Source: Bradyrhizobium ottawaense
GTDB lineage: Bacteria > Pseudomonadota > Alphaproteobacteria > Rhizobiales > Xanthobacteraceae
Length of the DNA stretch: 64,000 nucleotides
NCBI RefSeq assembly: GCF_900099825.1
Contig: NZ_LT629693.1
Span: 5,157,001 to 5,221,000 of the forward strand
Direction of reading: 5' to 3'
Below, one piece after another: positions 1 through 9,395 of this stretch. The notes below the pieces were generated by a model, which saw only the letters and a list, made by a program, of their open reading frames with translations, searched no databases and was not told the origin of the DNA. The number at the start of each line of letters is the position of its first letter. Within the stretch, counting starts at the first letter, position 1. The translations under genes were made by a program, and so were the position numbers.

Positions 1-1
1 C

Positions 2-1870
2 ATCAACATAACTGGCGCGCTGGTTGGCAACTCGACCGTCAACAACGCTGCGGGCGCGACGATTAATATCAACAATCAGTCGTTCACCGGAAACACCACC
101 TACACCAACGACGGAACCACCAATCTCGGCGGCGGGGGCGCCGGCACGCTCGGCGTGACCTCGCTCGTCAACACGGCGAACGGAACCTTCAACAGTTCTG
201 GCACTACGGGTACTGTCACAGCGACCTCGATCACCAACAGCGGCACGTTCCTCAACAATGGCACGACCACCGGCACGTTCACGATGGCGGCGGGCAACCT
301 GATCGGTACCGGCAACACCCAGAGCCTCACCGTCAATGGCGGCACCTTCGCCCCGGGCAACGGCACGGCGGGCACCTCGATGACCGTCACCGGCAGCCTC
401 GTGTTGCAAGCGGCGGCGACATACCTGGTGCAGATCAACCCGACGACGGCGTCGTTCACGAACGTCACCGGTGCGGCGTCGCTGGGCGGCGCCAGCGTAA
501 GCGCCAATTTCGCCGCCGGCAGCTACATCTCGAAGCGCTACACCATCGTCACGGCAGCAGGTGGCAGGATCGGCACCTTTGGCGCACTGGTCACGACCGG
601 CCAGCCGGCGAGCATGAACTCGACGCTCAGCTACGATGCCAACAATGCCTATCTCAACCTGAACCTGAGCTTCGGCCTGCCAGGCACGCTGAACCAGAAC
701 CAGCAGAATGTCGGCAACGCGCTGACCGGCTTCTTCAACCGCACCGGCGGCATCCCGGCAGCCTTCGCGTCATTGAACGCGGGGCAGCTTACTCAGGCGG
801 ACGGCGAGACGGCAACTGGTTCGCAGCAGTCGACCTTCAACGCCATGAACCAGTTCATGGGCGTGATGACCGATCCGTTCGTTGCCGGACGCGGCGATCC
901 GGTTTCGGCCGGCGGCGGCGCGACGGGATATGCCGACGAACAGGCGATGGCGTATGCGGCGAAGCGCAATCCAAACGATGCGCTGGCCGCGATCTATACC
1001 AAGGCGCCGCCAGTGGTATCGTTCCAGCAGCGCTGGAGCGTGTGGGCGGCGGGCTATGGCGGGTCGCAGACCACCAGCGGCAACGCAGTGCTCGGCTCCA
1101 ACAACACCAGCAGCAACCTTTATGGCGTGGCCGTCGGCGCCGACTACCGCTTCTCGCCGGATACGCTGGCGGGCTTCGCACTCGCCGGCGGCGGCACCAA
1201 TTTCAGCGTCGCCAACAATCTTGGTTCGGGCCGTTCCGACCTGTTCCAGGCCGGTGCATTCATCCGGCACAACATGGGTGCGGCCTATCTCTCCGGCGCA
1301 CTGGCCTATGGCTGGCAGGACATCACCACCAACCGCACGCTGACGATTGCCGGCGTCGACCAGTTGCAGGCGAAGTTCAATGCCAACGCCTGGTCGGGCC
1401 GGGTCGAGGGCGGCTACCGCTTCGTGACGCAGGGGATCGGGATTACGCCCTACGCCGCGGGCCAGTTCACGACCTTCGACCTGCCGGCCTATGTCGAACA
1501 GGCGATATCCGGCGCCAACACCTTTGCGCTGGCTTACGGCGCGAAGAGCGTGACGGCGACGCGCAGCGAACTCGGTCTGCGCACGGATAAATCATTCGCG
1601 ATGGAAGACGGGGTGTTCACGCTGCGCGGCCGGGCGGCCTGGGCGCACGACTACAACCCTGATCGGGCCATCGGCGCCACCTTCCAGACGCTGCCGGGCG
1701 CATCCTTTGTCGTCAACGGCGCCAGGCAGGCCAGCGATACCGTGCTGCTGACGGCGTCCGCCGAAAAGAAGTGGCTGAACGGCTGGTCGGCCGCCGGCAC
1801 CTTCGAGGGCGAGTTCTCCAGCGTCACCACCAGCTATGCCGGCAAGGGCGTGGTGCGGTACGCTTGGTAA
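2..1870 (+). CDS. Autotransporter outer-membrane beta-barrel protein (5' end outside window)
   Basis: The reading frame is open from base 2, so the start lies upstream. The first ~330 visible residues are a low-complexity Gly/Thr/Asn/Ser passenger with repeated NSGTF/NNGTT-like units, typical of a beta-helix passenger of a type V secreted protein. The last ~280 residues, from about WSVWAAGYGG, alternate hydrophobic and polar residues and end in VRYAW; a terminal aromatic residue is the usual signal for outer-membrane barrel assembly. The passenger's function cannot be told from the visible part. It could be an adhesin or an enzyme carrier. It converges with the cus operon, from which a hairpin separates it. 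Confidence 0.88.
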   Translation: MNITGALVGNSTVNNAAGATININNQSFTGNTTYTNDGTTNLGGGGAGTLGVTSLVNTANGTFNSSGTTGTVTATSITNSGTFLNNGTTTGTFTMAAGNLIGTGNTQSLTVNGGTFAPGNGTAGTSMTVTGSLVLQAAATYLVQINPTTASFTNVTGAASLGGASVSANFAAGSYISKRYTIVTAAGGRIGTFGALVTTGQPASMNSTLSYDANNAYLNLNLSFGLPGTLNQNQQNVGNALTGFFNRTGGIPAAFASLNAGQLTQADGETATGSQQSTFNAMNQFMGVMTDPFVAGRGDPVSAGGGATGYADEQAMAYAAKRNPNDALAAIYTKAPPVVSFQQRWSVWAAGYGGSQTTSGNAVLGSNNTSSNLYGVAVGADYRFSPDTLAGFALAGGGTNFSVANNLGSGRSDLFQAGAFIRHNMGAAYLSGALAYGWQDITTNRTLTIAGVDQLQAKFNANAWSGRVEGGYRFVTQGIGITPYAAGQFTTFDLPAYVEQAISGANTFALAYGAKSVTATRSELGLRTDKSFAMEDGVFTLRGRAAWAHDYNPDRAIGATFQTLPGASFVVNGARQASDTVLLTASAEKKWLNGWSAAGTFEGEFSSVTTSYAGKGVVRYAW

Positions 1871-1883
1871 GGGTGCAGCCGCC

Positions 1884-1901
1884 CAGGGCTGAATAGCCCT
1901 G
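1884..1901. terminator. Hairpin between convergent genes, possible bidirectional terminator
   Basis: A perfect 7-bp inverted repeat, CAGGGCT / AGCCCTG with a 4-base loop GAAT, lies 14 bp after the autotransporter stop and 23 bp before the cusA stop. There is no clear T-run, so Rho-independent termination is only an inference from the position and symmetry. Confidence 0.45.
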
Positions 1902-1924
1902 CGGGTTGGTTTCTCCGCCTGATA

Positions 1925-4900
1925 TCATGGTTCGGCCGGCATCGCGGTTTTCGGGACGGTGGCCGTAGTCTCCCGCGACAGCGACCAGCCCTTCACCAGG
2001 CCGAACACCGCCGGGATCACGATCAGCGTCAGCAGTGTCGAGGACACCATGCCGCCGATCATCGGCACCGCGATGCGCTGCATGATTTCGGAGCCGGTAC
2101 CGCTGCTCCACATGATCGGCAACAGGCCGGCCATGATCGCGACCACCGTCATCATCTTCGGGCGCACGCGCTCGACTGCGCCTTCCATGATGGCGTCGTA
2201 GAGATCGCCGCGCGTTACGGCGCGGCCCTCCATGGCGCGTTGCGCCGCGATGCGGGCCAGCGCCTGGTTCAGGTACATCAGCATGACGACGCCGGTTTCC
2301 GCGGCGACGCCGGCAAGCGCAATGAATCCGACGGCCACCGCCATCGACAGGTTGAAGCCGAGCCACCACATCAGCCAGAGGCCCCCGACCAGCGCAAACG
2401 GCAGCGACAGCATCACGATCATGGTCTCGACGATCGAGCGGAAGTTCAGATACAGCAGCAGGAAGATGATCAGCAGCGTCACCGGAATGACGATTTGGAG
2501 CCGCGCGGTGGCGCGTTCCAGATATTCGTACTGGCCGCTCCACATCACGTAATAGCCCGGCGGAAACTGGATGCCGGCCTGCACCGCCTGCCGCGCTTCG
2601 GCGACGTAGCCGCCGAGATCGCGGTCGCGAATGTCGACGTAGATGTAGGTCGCGAGCTGGCCGTTCTCGGTCCGGATCGTGGTCGGCCCGCGCGCCGGCG
2701 TCACCGTGGCGACCTCGCCGAGCGGCACCGCGCCGCCCGCCGGCATCGGCACCAGCACCTCGCTGGCGATAGCTTCCGGATTGTCGCGGAGGTCGCGGGG
2801 ATAGCGCATGTTGACGGTGAAGCGCTGGCGGCCTTCCACCGTCGTGGTCACGGTCTGGCCGCCGAGCGCGGTCGCCACCGTGTCCTGCACATCCTGGACC
2901 GCAATGCCGTAGCGCGCCAGCGCCGTGCGGTCCGGCGTCACGTCGAGATAGTAGCCGCCGATGCCGCGCTCGGCATAGGCCGACGAGGTGCCGGGCACGG
3001 CCTTGATGATCTGCTCGATCTGTTTGGCGAGCCGGTCGATCTCGACCAGATCGGTGCCGATCACCTTGACGCCAATGGGCGTCCGGATGCCGGTCGACAG
3101 CATGTCGATGCGGGCCTTGATCGGCATGGTCCAGGCGTTCGACACGCCGGGAAACTGCAGCGCCTTGTCCATCTCGGCGATCAGGCCATCGACCGAAAGG
3201 CCGGCGCGCCACTGCTCCTTCGGCTTGAGATTGACCACGGTCTCGAACATTTCGGAGGGCGCCGGGTCGGTCGCGGTGGCGGCGCGTCCGGCCTTGCCAT
3301 AGACGGAAGCGACTTCCGGAAACGAACGGATGATGCGGTCCTGCATCTGCAGCAACTCGCCGGCCTTGGTGACGGAAATTCCCGGCAGCGTCGTCGGCAT
3401 GTAGAGCAGGGTGCCTTCGTTCAGGTTCGGCATGAATTCGGTGCCGAGCTGCCGCGCCGGCCAGACGCTGACCGCGAGGGTAGCCAGCGCGAGCACAATG
3501 ACGAGAGTCTTGGCGCGCATCACACCCTTGATCACGGGCCGGTAGACCCAGATCAGGAAGCGGTTGATCGGATTCTTGTGCTCCGGAACGATCTTTCCGC
3601 GCACGAAGATCACCATCAGCGCCGGGACCAGCGTCACCGACAACAGCGCCGCCGCCGCCATCGAGAAGGTCTTTGTGAAAGCCAGCGGACTGAACAGCCG
3701 CCCCTCCTGCGACTCCAGCGTGAAGATCGGCATGAAGGAGACGGTGATAATGAGCAGGCTGAAGAACAGCGCCGGCCCGACCTCGGAAGCGGCCTCGATC
3801 AGGACCTCGATACGCGACTTGCCGGGCTTCGCCCGCTCCAGGTGCTTGTGGGCGTTCTCGATCATCACGATCGCGGCGTCGACCATGGCGCCGATCGCAA
3901 TCGCGATGCCGCCGAGGCTCATGATGTTGGAGCCGAGGCCCAGCAGCTTCATGGCGCCGAACGCCATCAGCACGCCGACCGGCAGCATCAGGATCGCCAC
4001 CAAAGCGCTGCGGACATGGAGCAGGAACACGATGCAGACCAGCGCGACCACGACGCTTTCCTCGAACAGCGTGTGCTTGAGGGTTTCGATCGCCGCCTTG
4101 ATCAGGTTCGAGCGGTCATAGACCGGCACGATCTCGACCGATTTCGGCAGGCTGGAGGCGATTTCCGCAAACCGCTTCTTGACGTTGTCGATGACGTCGA
4201 GGGCGTTGACGCCGAAGCGCTGCAGCACGATGCCGCTCGCTACCTCGCCTTCACCGTTGAGTTCGGTGATGCCGCGCCGCTCGTCGGGACCGAGTTCGAC
4301 GCGGGCGACGTCGCGCAACAGCACCGGCGTGCCGCCGCTCGACTTGAGCACGATGTTGCCGAGATCGTTGATGCCTTTCAGATAGCCCTTGCCGCGGATC
4401 ACATATTCGAATTCGGAGAGTTCGATGGTGCGGCCGCCGACGTCGGAATTGCTGGCGCGGATCGCCTCGCGCATTTTTGCCATGGTGACGCCGCGGTCGC
4501 GCATGCGCTGCGGGTCGAGGACGACGTTGTATTGCCGGACGAAGCCGCCGACGCTGGCCACTTCGGCGACGCCTTCGGCCTTTGCCAGCGCGAATTTCAG
4601 ATTCCAGTCCTGGATGGTGCGGGTATCGGCGAGGTTCAATTCCTTTGACATCACCGCATACTGGTACACCCAGCCGACCCCGGTCGCGTCGGGCCCCATC
4701 GTCGGCGTCACGCCCGACGGCAGGCGCGACGCCGCGCCGTTGAGGAATTCGAGCACGCGCGACCGCGCCCAGTAGATGTCGGTGCCGTCCTCGAAGATGA
4801 CGTAGACGAAAGAGACTCCGAAGAACGAGAAGCCGCGGACGACTTTGGATCGGGGCACCGTCAGCATCGCTGTTGTCAGTGGGTAGGTGACCTGGTCCTC

Positions 4901-5083
4901 GATCACCTGCGGCGCCTGGCCGGGATATTCGGTGTAGACGATCACTTGCGTGTCGGAGAGGTCCGGAATGGCATCGAGCGGCAGGTGGACGAGGGCGTAG
5001 ATGCCGGCCGCGGCCGCAAAGCCGGTGCCGAACAAGACCAGCAGCAGGTTACGCGCCGACCAGGCGATCAGACGCGCGATCAT
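1925..5083 (-). CDS. cusA: Copper/silver efflux RND permease CusA
   Basis: Protein of 1052 aa, the usual length of heavy-metal-efflux RND pumps. It would take Cu(I)/Ag(I) from the periplasm and CusB and drive it outward with the proton gradient. The sequence shows the first membrane helix (MIARLIAWSARNLLLVLF), the periplasmic DAIPDLSDTQVIVYTEYPG segment, the charged TM4 motif GAMVDAAIVMIEN and the GVAAETGVVML motif in the second half. The metal-site segments SEMFETVV and ARIDMLSTGI keep the methionines found in CusA, which favours monovalent-metal CusA over CzcA. The start at 5083 was chosen because it overlaps the cusB stop by ATGA; longer upstream reading is inside cusB. No outer-membrane CusC-type factor is present in the window. 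Confidence 0.93.
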   Translation of the reverse strand: MIARLIAWSARNLLLVLFGTGFAAAAGIYALVHLPLDAIPDLSDTQVIVYTEYPGQAPQVIEDQVTYPLTTAMLTVPRSKVVRGFSFFGVSFVYVIFEDGTDIYWARSRVLEFLNGAASRLPSGVTPTMGPDATGVGWVYQYAVMSKELNLADTRTIQDWNLKFALAKAEGVAEVASVGGFVRQYNVVLDPQRMRDRGVTMAKMREAIRASNSDVGGRTIELSEFEYVIRGKGYLKGINDLGNIVLKSSGGTPVLLRDVARVELGPDERRGITELNGEGEVASGIVLQRFGVNALDVIDNVKKRFAEIASSLPKSVEIVPVYDRSNLIKAAIETLKHTLFEESVVVALVCIVFLLHVRSALVAILMLPVGVLMAFGAMKLLGLGSNIMSLGGIAIAIGAMVDAAIVMIENAHKHLERAKPGKSRIEVLIEAASEVGPALFFSLLIITVSFMPIFTLESQEGRLFSPLAFTKTFSMAAAALLSVTLVPALMVIFVRGKIVPEHKNPINRFLIWVYRPVIKGVMRAKTLVIVLALATLAVSVWPARQLGTEFMPNLNEGTLLYMPTTLPGISVTKAGELLQMQDRIIRSFPEVASVYGKAGRAATATDPAPSEMFETVVNLKPKEQWRAGLSVDGLIAEMDKALQFPGVSNAWTMPIKARIDMLSTGIRTPIGVKVIGTDLVEIDRLAKQIEQIIKAVPGTSSAYAERGIGGYYLDVTPDRTALARYGIAVQDVQDTVATALGGQTVTTTVEGRQRFTVNMRYPRDLRDNPEAIASEVLVPMPAGGAVPLGEVATVTPARGPTTIRTENGQLATYIYVDIRDRDLGGYVAEARQAVQAGIQFPPGYYVMWSGQYEYLERATARLQIVIPVTLLIIFLLLYLNFRSIVETMIVMLSLPFALVGGLWLMWWLGFNLSMAVAVGFIALAGVAAETGVVMLMYLNQALARIAAQRAMEGRAVTRGDLYDAIMEGAVERVRPKMMTVVAIMAGLLPIMWSSGTGSEIMQRIAVPMIGGMVSSTLLTLIVIPAVFGLVKGWSLSRETTATVPKTAMPAEP

Positions 5084-6480
5084 GGCTTTGACCCTTCCGA
5101 AAAGCCCTTCAGTGCGGCCTTCAGGTTGCTTTCGGCATCGACCAGGAAATTGGCCGAGACCACCACGGGCTCGCCTTCGGCAACGCCCTCTCGTATCTCG
5201 ACATAGCCGTCGCCGCGCTGACCGAGTTTGACGTCGCGCGGCTCCAGCCGGCCCTGCCCCTTGTCGACGAACACGGCCTGCCGGCTGCCGGTGTCCATGA
5301 CGGCGCTCTCGGGAACGGTGAGCACCGCAGCACTGCTGCCGATCGTGATCTCGGCGTCGACATACATGTCGTGCAGCAGCAACTCTTCGGGATTGGGCAG
5401 CACGACGCGGAGCCGTGCGGTTCGCGTCTCCTTGTTGATCTCGGGATAGACGACCTCGATCCGGCCTGTGAATTCGCGGCCGGGAAAACTGCGGGCCCTG
5501 ACGGTGGCCGATTGGCCGAGGCGGATGGCGCCGAGATCGCGCTCGGCGATGTCGATCAATGCCCAGACCACCGTGTGATCGGCGATCCGGAACAGCACGC
5601 CGCCCGGCTGCACCCGCATCCCTTCGATGGCGCCGCGCTCCAGCACGATGCCGTCGCGCGGGGAGTCCCATTCGACCGAGGTCGGAACGTTGCGGGTTTT
5701 CTCGATCGCGGCAATCGCGGCGTCGGGCATATCGAGGTTGATCAACCGCTGCCGCGAACCGCGGCCGTACAGGCCGTCGCCTGCGGTGGTCTTCGAACTG
5801 ATGGTGGCGATGTATTCGGCGGCGGCGGACGAAATCGCCGGGCTGTAGATTTCCATCAGGCGCTGGCCCTTGGCGACGTGCGATCCCGTCGTGACATTGG
5901 CGACATTGAGCACAAAACTTTCCGACCGCATCGCGATCACGGAAACCCGCCGTTCGTCGAGCTGGATGGTGCCGGGGGCGCGGATCACGCTGCGGATCGC
6001 GCGCCGCACGGCGGGTTCGGATTTGACGCCGGTGCGCTGGATCTTGCCGGGCGACAGTTTGACGGTATCGTCGTCGGGTTCGTCTCCGTCGAACACCGCG
6101 ATGTAGTCCATTCCCATCGAGTCCTTCTTCGGCACCGGCGAGGTGTCGGGAAGGCCCATCGGGTTGCGGTAGTATTTGATCTTGCGGTTGCCGCCGTTGC
6201 CGCCGCCCGCGACCGAGGCCGCGGGGGTCTTGTCGACGCGAACGTCGTCATCCGCCGAAACCGGGCGGTAGTCGCGTCCGTCCGGGGTCTTCTTCGGGAC
6301 CGGCGAGTAGTCGGGCTTGCCGTCGGGATCCTGGTAATAGATCGGCGGTTGGTTTGCTTCGGCCGCCGCGGAAGTGACGTCGGCGCGCGCCGGCGACCGG
6401 CCGGCGCCGGTCGCGACGAGCCCCGCACCGGCCGCCGCGATCAACGCGACGCCGGCGCATGCGAGAACGGCGCGGTTCAT
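5080..6480 (-). CDS. cusB: CusB-type periplasmic adaptor with duplicated degenerate metal-binding domain
   Basis: Protein of 466 aa, the membrane-fusion subunit of a CusBA efflux pump. An N-terminal hydrophobic leader (MNRAVLACAGVALIAAAGAG) is followed by two copies of the ~30-residue heavy-metal-binding-domain pattern, at roughly residues 47-75 (IYYQDPDGKPDYSPVPKK) and 103-131 (KYYRNPMGLPDTSPVPKK). The cysteines of the classical YHS/HMBD form are absent in both. The rest has the barrel-sandwich and beta-barrel pattern of HlyD-like adaptors (GSHVAKGQRLMEIYSP, GMRVQPGGVLFRIAD). ATGA overlaps at both ends couple it to its neighbours. Confidence 0.92.
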   Translation of the reverse strand: MNRAVLACAGVALIAAAGAGLVATGAGRSPARADVTSAAAEANQPPIYYQDPDGKPDYSPVPKKTPDGRDYRPVSADDDVRVDKTPAASVAGGGNGGNRKIKYYRNPMGLPDTSPVPKKDSMGMDYIAVFDGDEPDDDTVKLSPGKIQRTGVKSEPAVRRAIRSVIRAPGTIQLDERRVSVIAMRSESFVLNVANVTTGSHVAKGQRLMEIYSPAISSAAAEYIATISSKTTAGDGLYGRGSRQRLINLDMPDAAIAAIEKTRNVPTSVEWDSPRDGIVLERGAIEGMRVQPGGVLFRIADHTVVWALIDIAERDLGAIRLGQSATVRARSFPGREFTGRIEVVYPEINKETRTARLRVVLPNPEELLLHDMYVDAEITIGSSAAVLTVPESAVMDTGSRQAVFVDKGQGRLEPRDVKLGQRGDGYVEIREGVAEGEPVVVSANFLVDAESNLKAALKGFSEGSKP

Positions 6481-6884
6481 GGCTGCGCCGTGATGACGAG
6501 CTTGTTTTCGAGCGTGCCGGTCTCGCCCTGGATCTTGGCGCCAACGGAAAGTTGCCAGCGGCCGGCCATGCCGAACGTCGCGCGGAACTTGTAGGTGCCG
6601 GGCTCGCCGTCCGGGACCGGCGTGACCTTGGTGACCATTTCCTGCATCGCATCCGGCGCCATGTCGAGCCGGGTCGCGAAGATCACGGCGCCGGGCACCG
6701 GCTTGCCGGTCTTGTGGTTCATCAGCCGGATCGCGATGATCTTGTCGGGGCCGGCCTTGACGGCCTGGTCGACGAGCTCGAACCGGTAATCGCTGATATC
6801 GGCAAGGGCTTGCGTGCTCGCGCAGCCGATGGCCGCAACGATCAGCGCCGCTTGCGCGGTGCGCGTGGTGTTCAACGTCTTCAT
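6477..6884 (-). CDS. FixH/YtkA-like periplasmic protein
   Basis: Protein of 135 aa with a cleavable signal peptide ending near TQALA-D. The mature part (YRFELVDQAVKAG... GTYKFRATFGMAGRW...) resembles the immunoglobulin-like YtkA/FixH domain common beside copper-resistance genes. The start ATG at 6884 was preferred because it leads straight into the signal peptide. The stop overlaps the cusB start by ATGA, so the genes are one operon. A metallochaperone or copper-tolerance role is inferred from context only. Confidence 0.8.
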   Translation of the reverse strand: MKTLNTTRTAQAALIVAAIGCASTQALADISDYRFELVDQAVKAGPDKIIAIRLMNHKTGKPVPGAVIFATRLDMAPDAMQEMVTKVTPVPDGEPGTYKFRATFGMAGRWQLSVGAKIQGETGTLENKLVITAQP

Positions 6885-6966
6885 ATGTTCTGTCCTCGAA
6901 TGTCCTGGGCTGCCGCAAGGCGGCATGCGTCATCCGCGCGCCGGAGCGGCGGCGGCTAAACGTGCG

Positions 6967-7344
6967 TCAGGCCAGGTTTCGAGGTGGTTGGTCGGGAGGG
7001 GGGCGGTTGAGCCCGTCGGCGAAAACGTCGTCACGCAGCGCATGCGTGGTGTGGATCGCATGGCGTACCGGCAAGGCCGAGGTCGCCGGCGGAGCCGCCT
7101 GGGCCGCCGTCAACACGCACATCGCGATCAGCGGACAATCCGTGCACGTCTTGCTCTTCTGTTCGTCGGGACAGCACGTCATATCGGCCGCCATCGACGA
7201 CATGTCGGCAATTGACGACATGTCGGTCATTCCGGCGTCCATGTTGGAGGCCTGCATGGCGGCCGGCGCCGCGACGGGCGCAACGGCCAGTCCGACGACG
7301 ATGGCGATCGCCAGCAACCGGGTTATGAACAGACGGAAAACCAT
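6967..7344 (-). CDS. Small exported Met/Cys-rich protein, putative copper binding
   Basis: Protein of 125 aa starting MVFRLFITRLLAIAIVV, a signal or membrane anchor. It is followed by a Met-rich stretch (MDAGMTDMSSIADMSSMAADM) and a cysteine cluster (TCCPDEQKSKTCTDCP). Such Met/Cys density is usual in periplasmic Cu(I)-binding proteins, and the gene heads the minus-strand cus operon. No named family was recognised. A slightly longer upstream start (7386) is possible but would spoil the signal peptide. Confidence 0.65.
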   Translation of the reverse strand: MVFRLFITRLLAIAIVVGLAVAPVAAPAAMQASNMDAGMTDMSSIADMSSMAADMTCCPDEQKSKTCTDCPLIAMCVLTAAQAAPPATSALPVRHAIHTTHALRDDVFADGLNRPPPDQPPRNLA

Positions 7345-7631
7345 GCCGTATTCTGGCACGGCGACCGGGGCGTGTGGAAGGGGCACCGCTTCACATCCGC
7401 GGCAGACGCCACGCTGATTAACCGTACCGAAGGCGGTTCATTGCACCGATCAGCCGATGATTGCTCCGACAGGAAAGGACAATCGGGGTCGCAGGGCGAC
7501 GCGTGGCGCCAGATCTATTCCATCCAGATCTGCATGCCCAATATCGCGGCAACGTGGCTTGACCCGGAGGCATTCACCTACGATGTTGCGCCGCCGTGGA
7601 AATTCCTTCTCACCTCACCCGAGATTCCGAC

Positions 7632-8849
7632 ATGTTCGTTCCCGATTCGCGCCGGGCATGGACCCGGCTTGCCGTTGCCGTCCTGATCGGCTCGCTCGGC
7701 AGCGTCGGCATGTGGTCCGTCGTGGTCGCGCTCCCGGCGGTGCAGACGGAATTCGGCGCGAGCCGGGGCACCGCGTCGCTGGCCTTTACGTTGGTGATGC
7801 TCGGATTCGGATCCGGCGGGGTGCTGACCGGCAAGATCACCGACCGCTATGGTATCGTCACGGCGATCGGGCTCGGTATCGGCATTCTCGGCCTCGGCTA
7901 TATCGGCGCCGGGCTTTCAACTTCAATATGGCAATTCATCCTGGTGCATTTTGCGATCGGGCTGTCGTCGTCGGCGACGTTCGGTCCGCTGATGGCGGAG
8001 GCCTCGCACTGGTTCAGCCGCTACCGCGGGCTTGCGGTCGCCATCGCAGCCTCCGGCAACTACATCGGCGGCACGATCTGGCCGCCGCTGGTGAACTGGG
8101 GCATGCAGACCTACGGCTGGCGTCACACCCATATCGCGGTCGGCATCTTCACCGCGGTGGCGATGACGCTGGCGCTGATCGGCCTGCGCATGCTGATGGG
8201 TGCCGGGACACAGCGCGACCATGTCAACGCGCCGCCGCCGCGCGTCAATCTGCGGCTCTCCACCAATACGCTGACGGCGATCCTGGCGCTCGCCAGCATC
8301 GCCTGCTGCGTGGCGATGTCGATGCCGCAGGTTCATATCGTCGCCTATTGCGGCGATCTCGGCTACGGCGTGGCGCGCGGCGCCGAGATGCTGTCGCTGA
8401 TGCTGGGCTTCGGCATCATCAGCCGGATCGGCTCGGGATTCCTCGCCGACCGGATCGGCGGCATCCCCACGCTGCTGATCGGCTCGGTCGCACAGGGCTC
8501 GGCGCTGTTGTTCTATCTGTTCTTCGACAGCCTGACCTCGCTCTACATCATCTCCGCGATGTTCGGGCTCTTCCAGGGCGGCATCGTGCCGAGCTATGCG
8601 ATCATCGTGCGCGAGGCGATGCCGGCCTCGGAAGCCGCCACGCGCGTCGGCATCGTGATCTTTGCCTCGGTGTTCGGCATGTCGTTCGGCGGCTGGATCT
8701 CCGGCGTGATCTTCGACGCCACCGGCTCCTACGGCGCGGCGTTCATCAACGGCGTCGCCTGGAATCTGCTCAACGTCACCATCATGGTCTCACTGCTGAT
8801 CCGGGCACGCGGCTATTCGGCCAAAGCGGTCGCGGCTCAGACCGCCTGA
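7632..8849 (+). CDS. MFS transporter
   Basis: Protein of about 405 aa with around 12 hydrophobic segments. The loop GKITDRYGIVTAIGLGIG after the second helix matches the MFS motif G-x-x-x-D-R-x-G, and a matching element (SGFLADRIGGIPT) appears in the second half, as expected for a two-bundle carrier. It resembles oxalate/formate-antiporter-like and monocarboxylate-like bacterial MFS proteins, but the substrate is unknown. ATG at 7632 was chosen over a GTG at 7596; neither has a strong ribosome site. It overlaps the convergent DUF4864 gene by 13 bp. The roughly 290 bp before it show no gene. Confidence 0.85.
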   Translation: MFVPDSRRAWTRLAVAVLIGSLGSVGMWSVVVALPAVQTEFGASRGTASLAFTLVMLGFGSGGVLTGKITDRYGIVTAIGLGIGILGLGYIGAGLSTSIWQFILVHFAIGLSSSATFGPLMAEASHWFSRYRGLAVAIAASGNYIGGTIWPPLVNWGMQTYGWRHTHIAVGIFTAVAMTLALIGLRMLMGAGTQRDHVNAPPPRVNLRLSTNTLTAILALASIACCVAMSMPQVHIVAYCGDLGYGVARGAEMLSLMLGFGIISRIGSGFLADRIGGIPTLLIGSVAQGSALLFYLFFDSLTSLYIISAMFGLFQGGIVPSYAIIVREAMPASEAATRVGIVIFASVFGMSFGGWISGVIFDATGSYGAAFINGVAWNLLNVTIMVSLLIRARGYSAKAVAAQTA

Positions 8850-9244
8850 CCGGCCTTCAACAGCGAACAGCCGGTGATCTTCAGGCTGCCGTCCGGCTGC
8901 GCCTCCAGCGTATAGAGCGCTTCCCAGGCCTCGCCATTCGCGTCGACGATGTGAACGCGCTGCGCGATCTGGCCATTGGCGGCGCGCGCCTCGCCGAACT
9001 CAAGACTCTTGTGGCGGTAGATCGGCGCGTAGCTGTTCTGGACCATGAACATGAAGATGTCGGCCTGCGGAAACAACTGCCGGATCGCCGGCGCCGCATA
9101 GGAATAGGCCGCCGCGGCATCGTCACGGCCGAACGCCTGCTCCTGCGAACGAATGACGCTTTGGGCGGTGGCGACATCGTCGGCGGCGAAGGCCGTAGAA
9201 CCGAGGCCGATCAGGATTGTGGCCAAAAGCACCAGCATGCGCAT
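8837..9244 (-). CDS. DUF4864-type exported protein
   Basis: Protein of 135 aa with a signal peptide (MRMLVLLATILIGLGSTAFAA). The mature part (DVATAQSVIRSQEQAFGRDDAAAAYSYAAPAIRQLFP... ANGEAWEALYTLEAQPDGSLKITGC) fits the small NTF2-like DUF4864 family, a cone-shaped fold usually exported and of unknown function. Start 9244 places the methionine at the signal peptide; an in-frame ATG eight codons upstream is less likely. It overlaps the MFS gene tail-to-tail and is divergent from the CHAT operon. Confidence 0.72.
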   Translation of the reverse strand: MRMLVLLATILIGLGSTAFAADDVATAQSVIRSQEQAFGRDDAAAAYSYAAPAIRQLFPQADIFMFMVQNSYAPIYRHKSLEFGEARAANGQIAQRVHIVDANGEAWEALYTLEAQPDGSLKITGCSLLKAGQAV

Positions 9245-9317
9245 GAAACCTGCCTCATGGTTGACCATTTTGCCGGCATGTCCATGACAGATCCGATGAC
9301 GGGTCGTCGCAGCGTGC

Positions 9318-9346
9318 TTGACCCTCGATCAAGGGCTCATCATAAT
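9318..9346 (+). promoter_or_regulatory. Predicted sigma70-type promoter of the CHAT operon
   Basis: TTGACC (9318-9323) and CATAAT (9341-9346) are separated by exactly 17 bp, 50 bp before the CHAT gene start. The match to TTGACA-N17-TATAAT is good for such GC-rich DNA. A small inverted repeat CTTGA/TCAAG (9317-9333) overlaps the -35 region. Confidence 0.55.
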
Positions 9347-9364
9347 TGTGACGCCTGAATACTA

Positions 9365-9384
9365 TCGAAAAGATTGCTTTTCGA
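9365..9384 (+). promoter_or_regulatory. 5' UTR hairpin just before the CHAT gene ribosome site
   Basis: Perfect 8-bp arms TCGAAAAG / CTTTTCGA with a 4-base loop ATTG end one base before the AAAGGA ribosome site of the gene at 9396. It could be an operator or an RNA stem affecting ribosome access. No function is shown. Confidence 0.4.
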
Positions 9385-9395
9385 AAGGACAAGTT

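Noticed and set aside
2240..4648. 802-codon open frame on the plus strand
   Set aside because: It is antisense to cusA, is extremely rich in His, Arg, Gln and Asp, and shows no family pattern. It is a shadow of high-GC coding DNA.
7457..9358. 633-codon open frame on the plus strand
   Set aside because: Overlaps the MFS gene in another frame and the DUF4864 gene in antisense; Arg-rich, no membrane helices.
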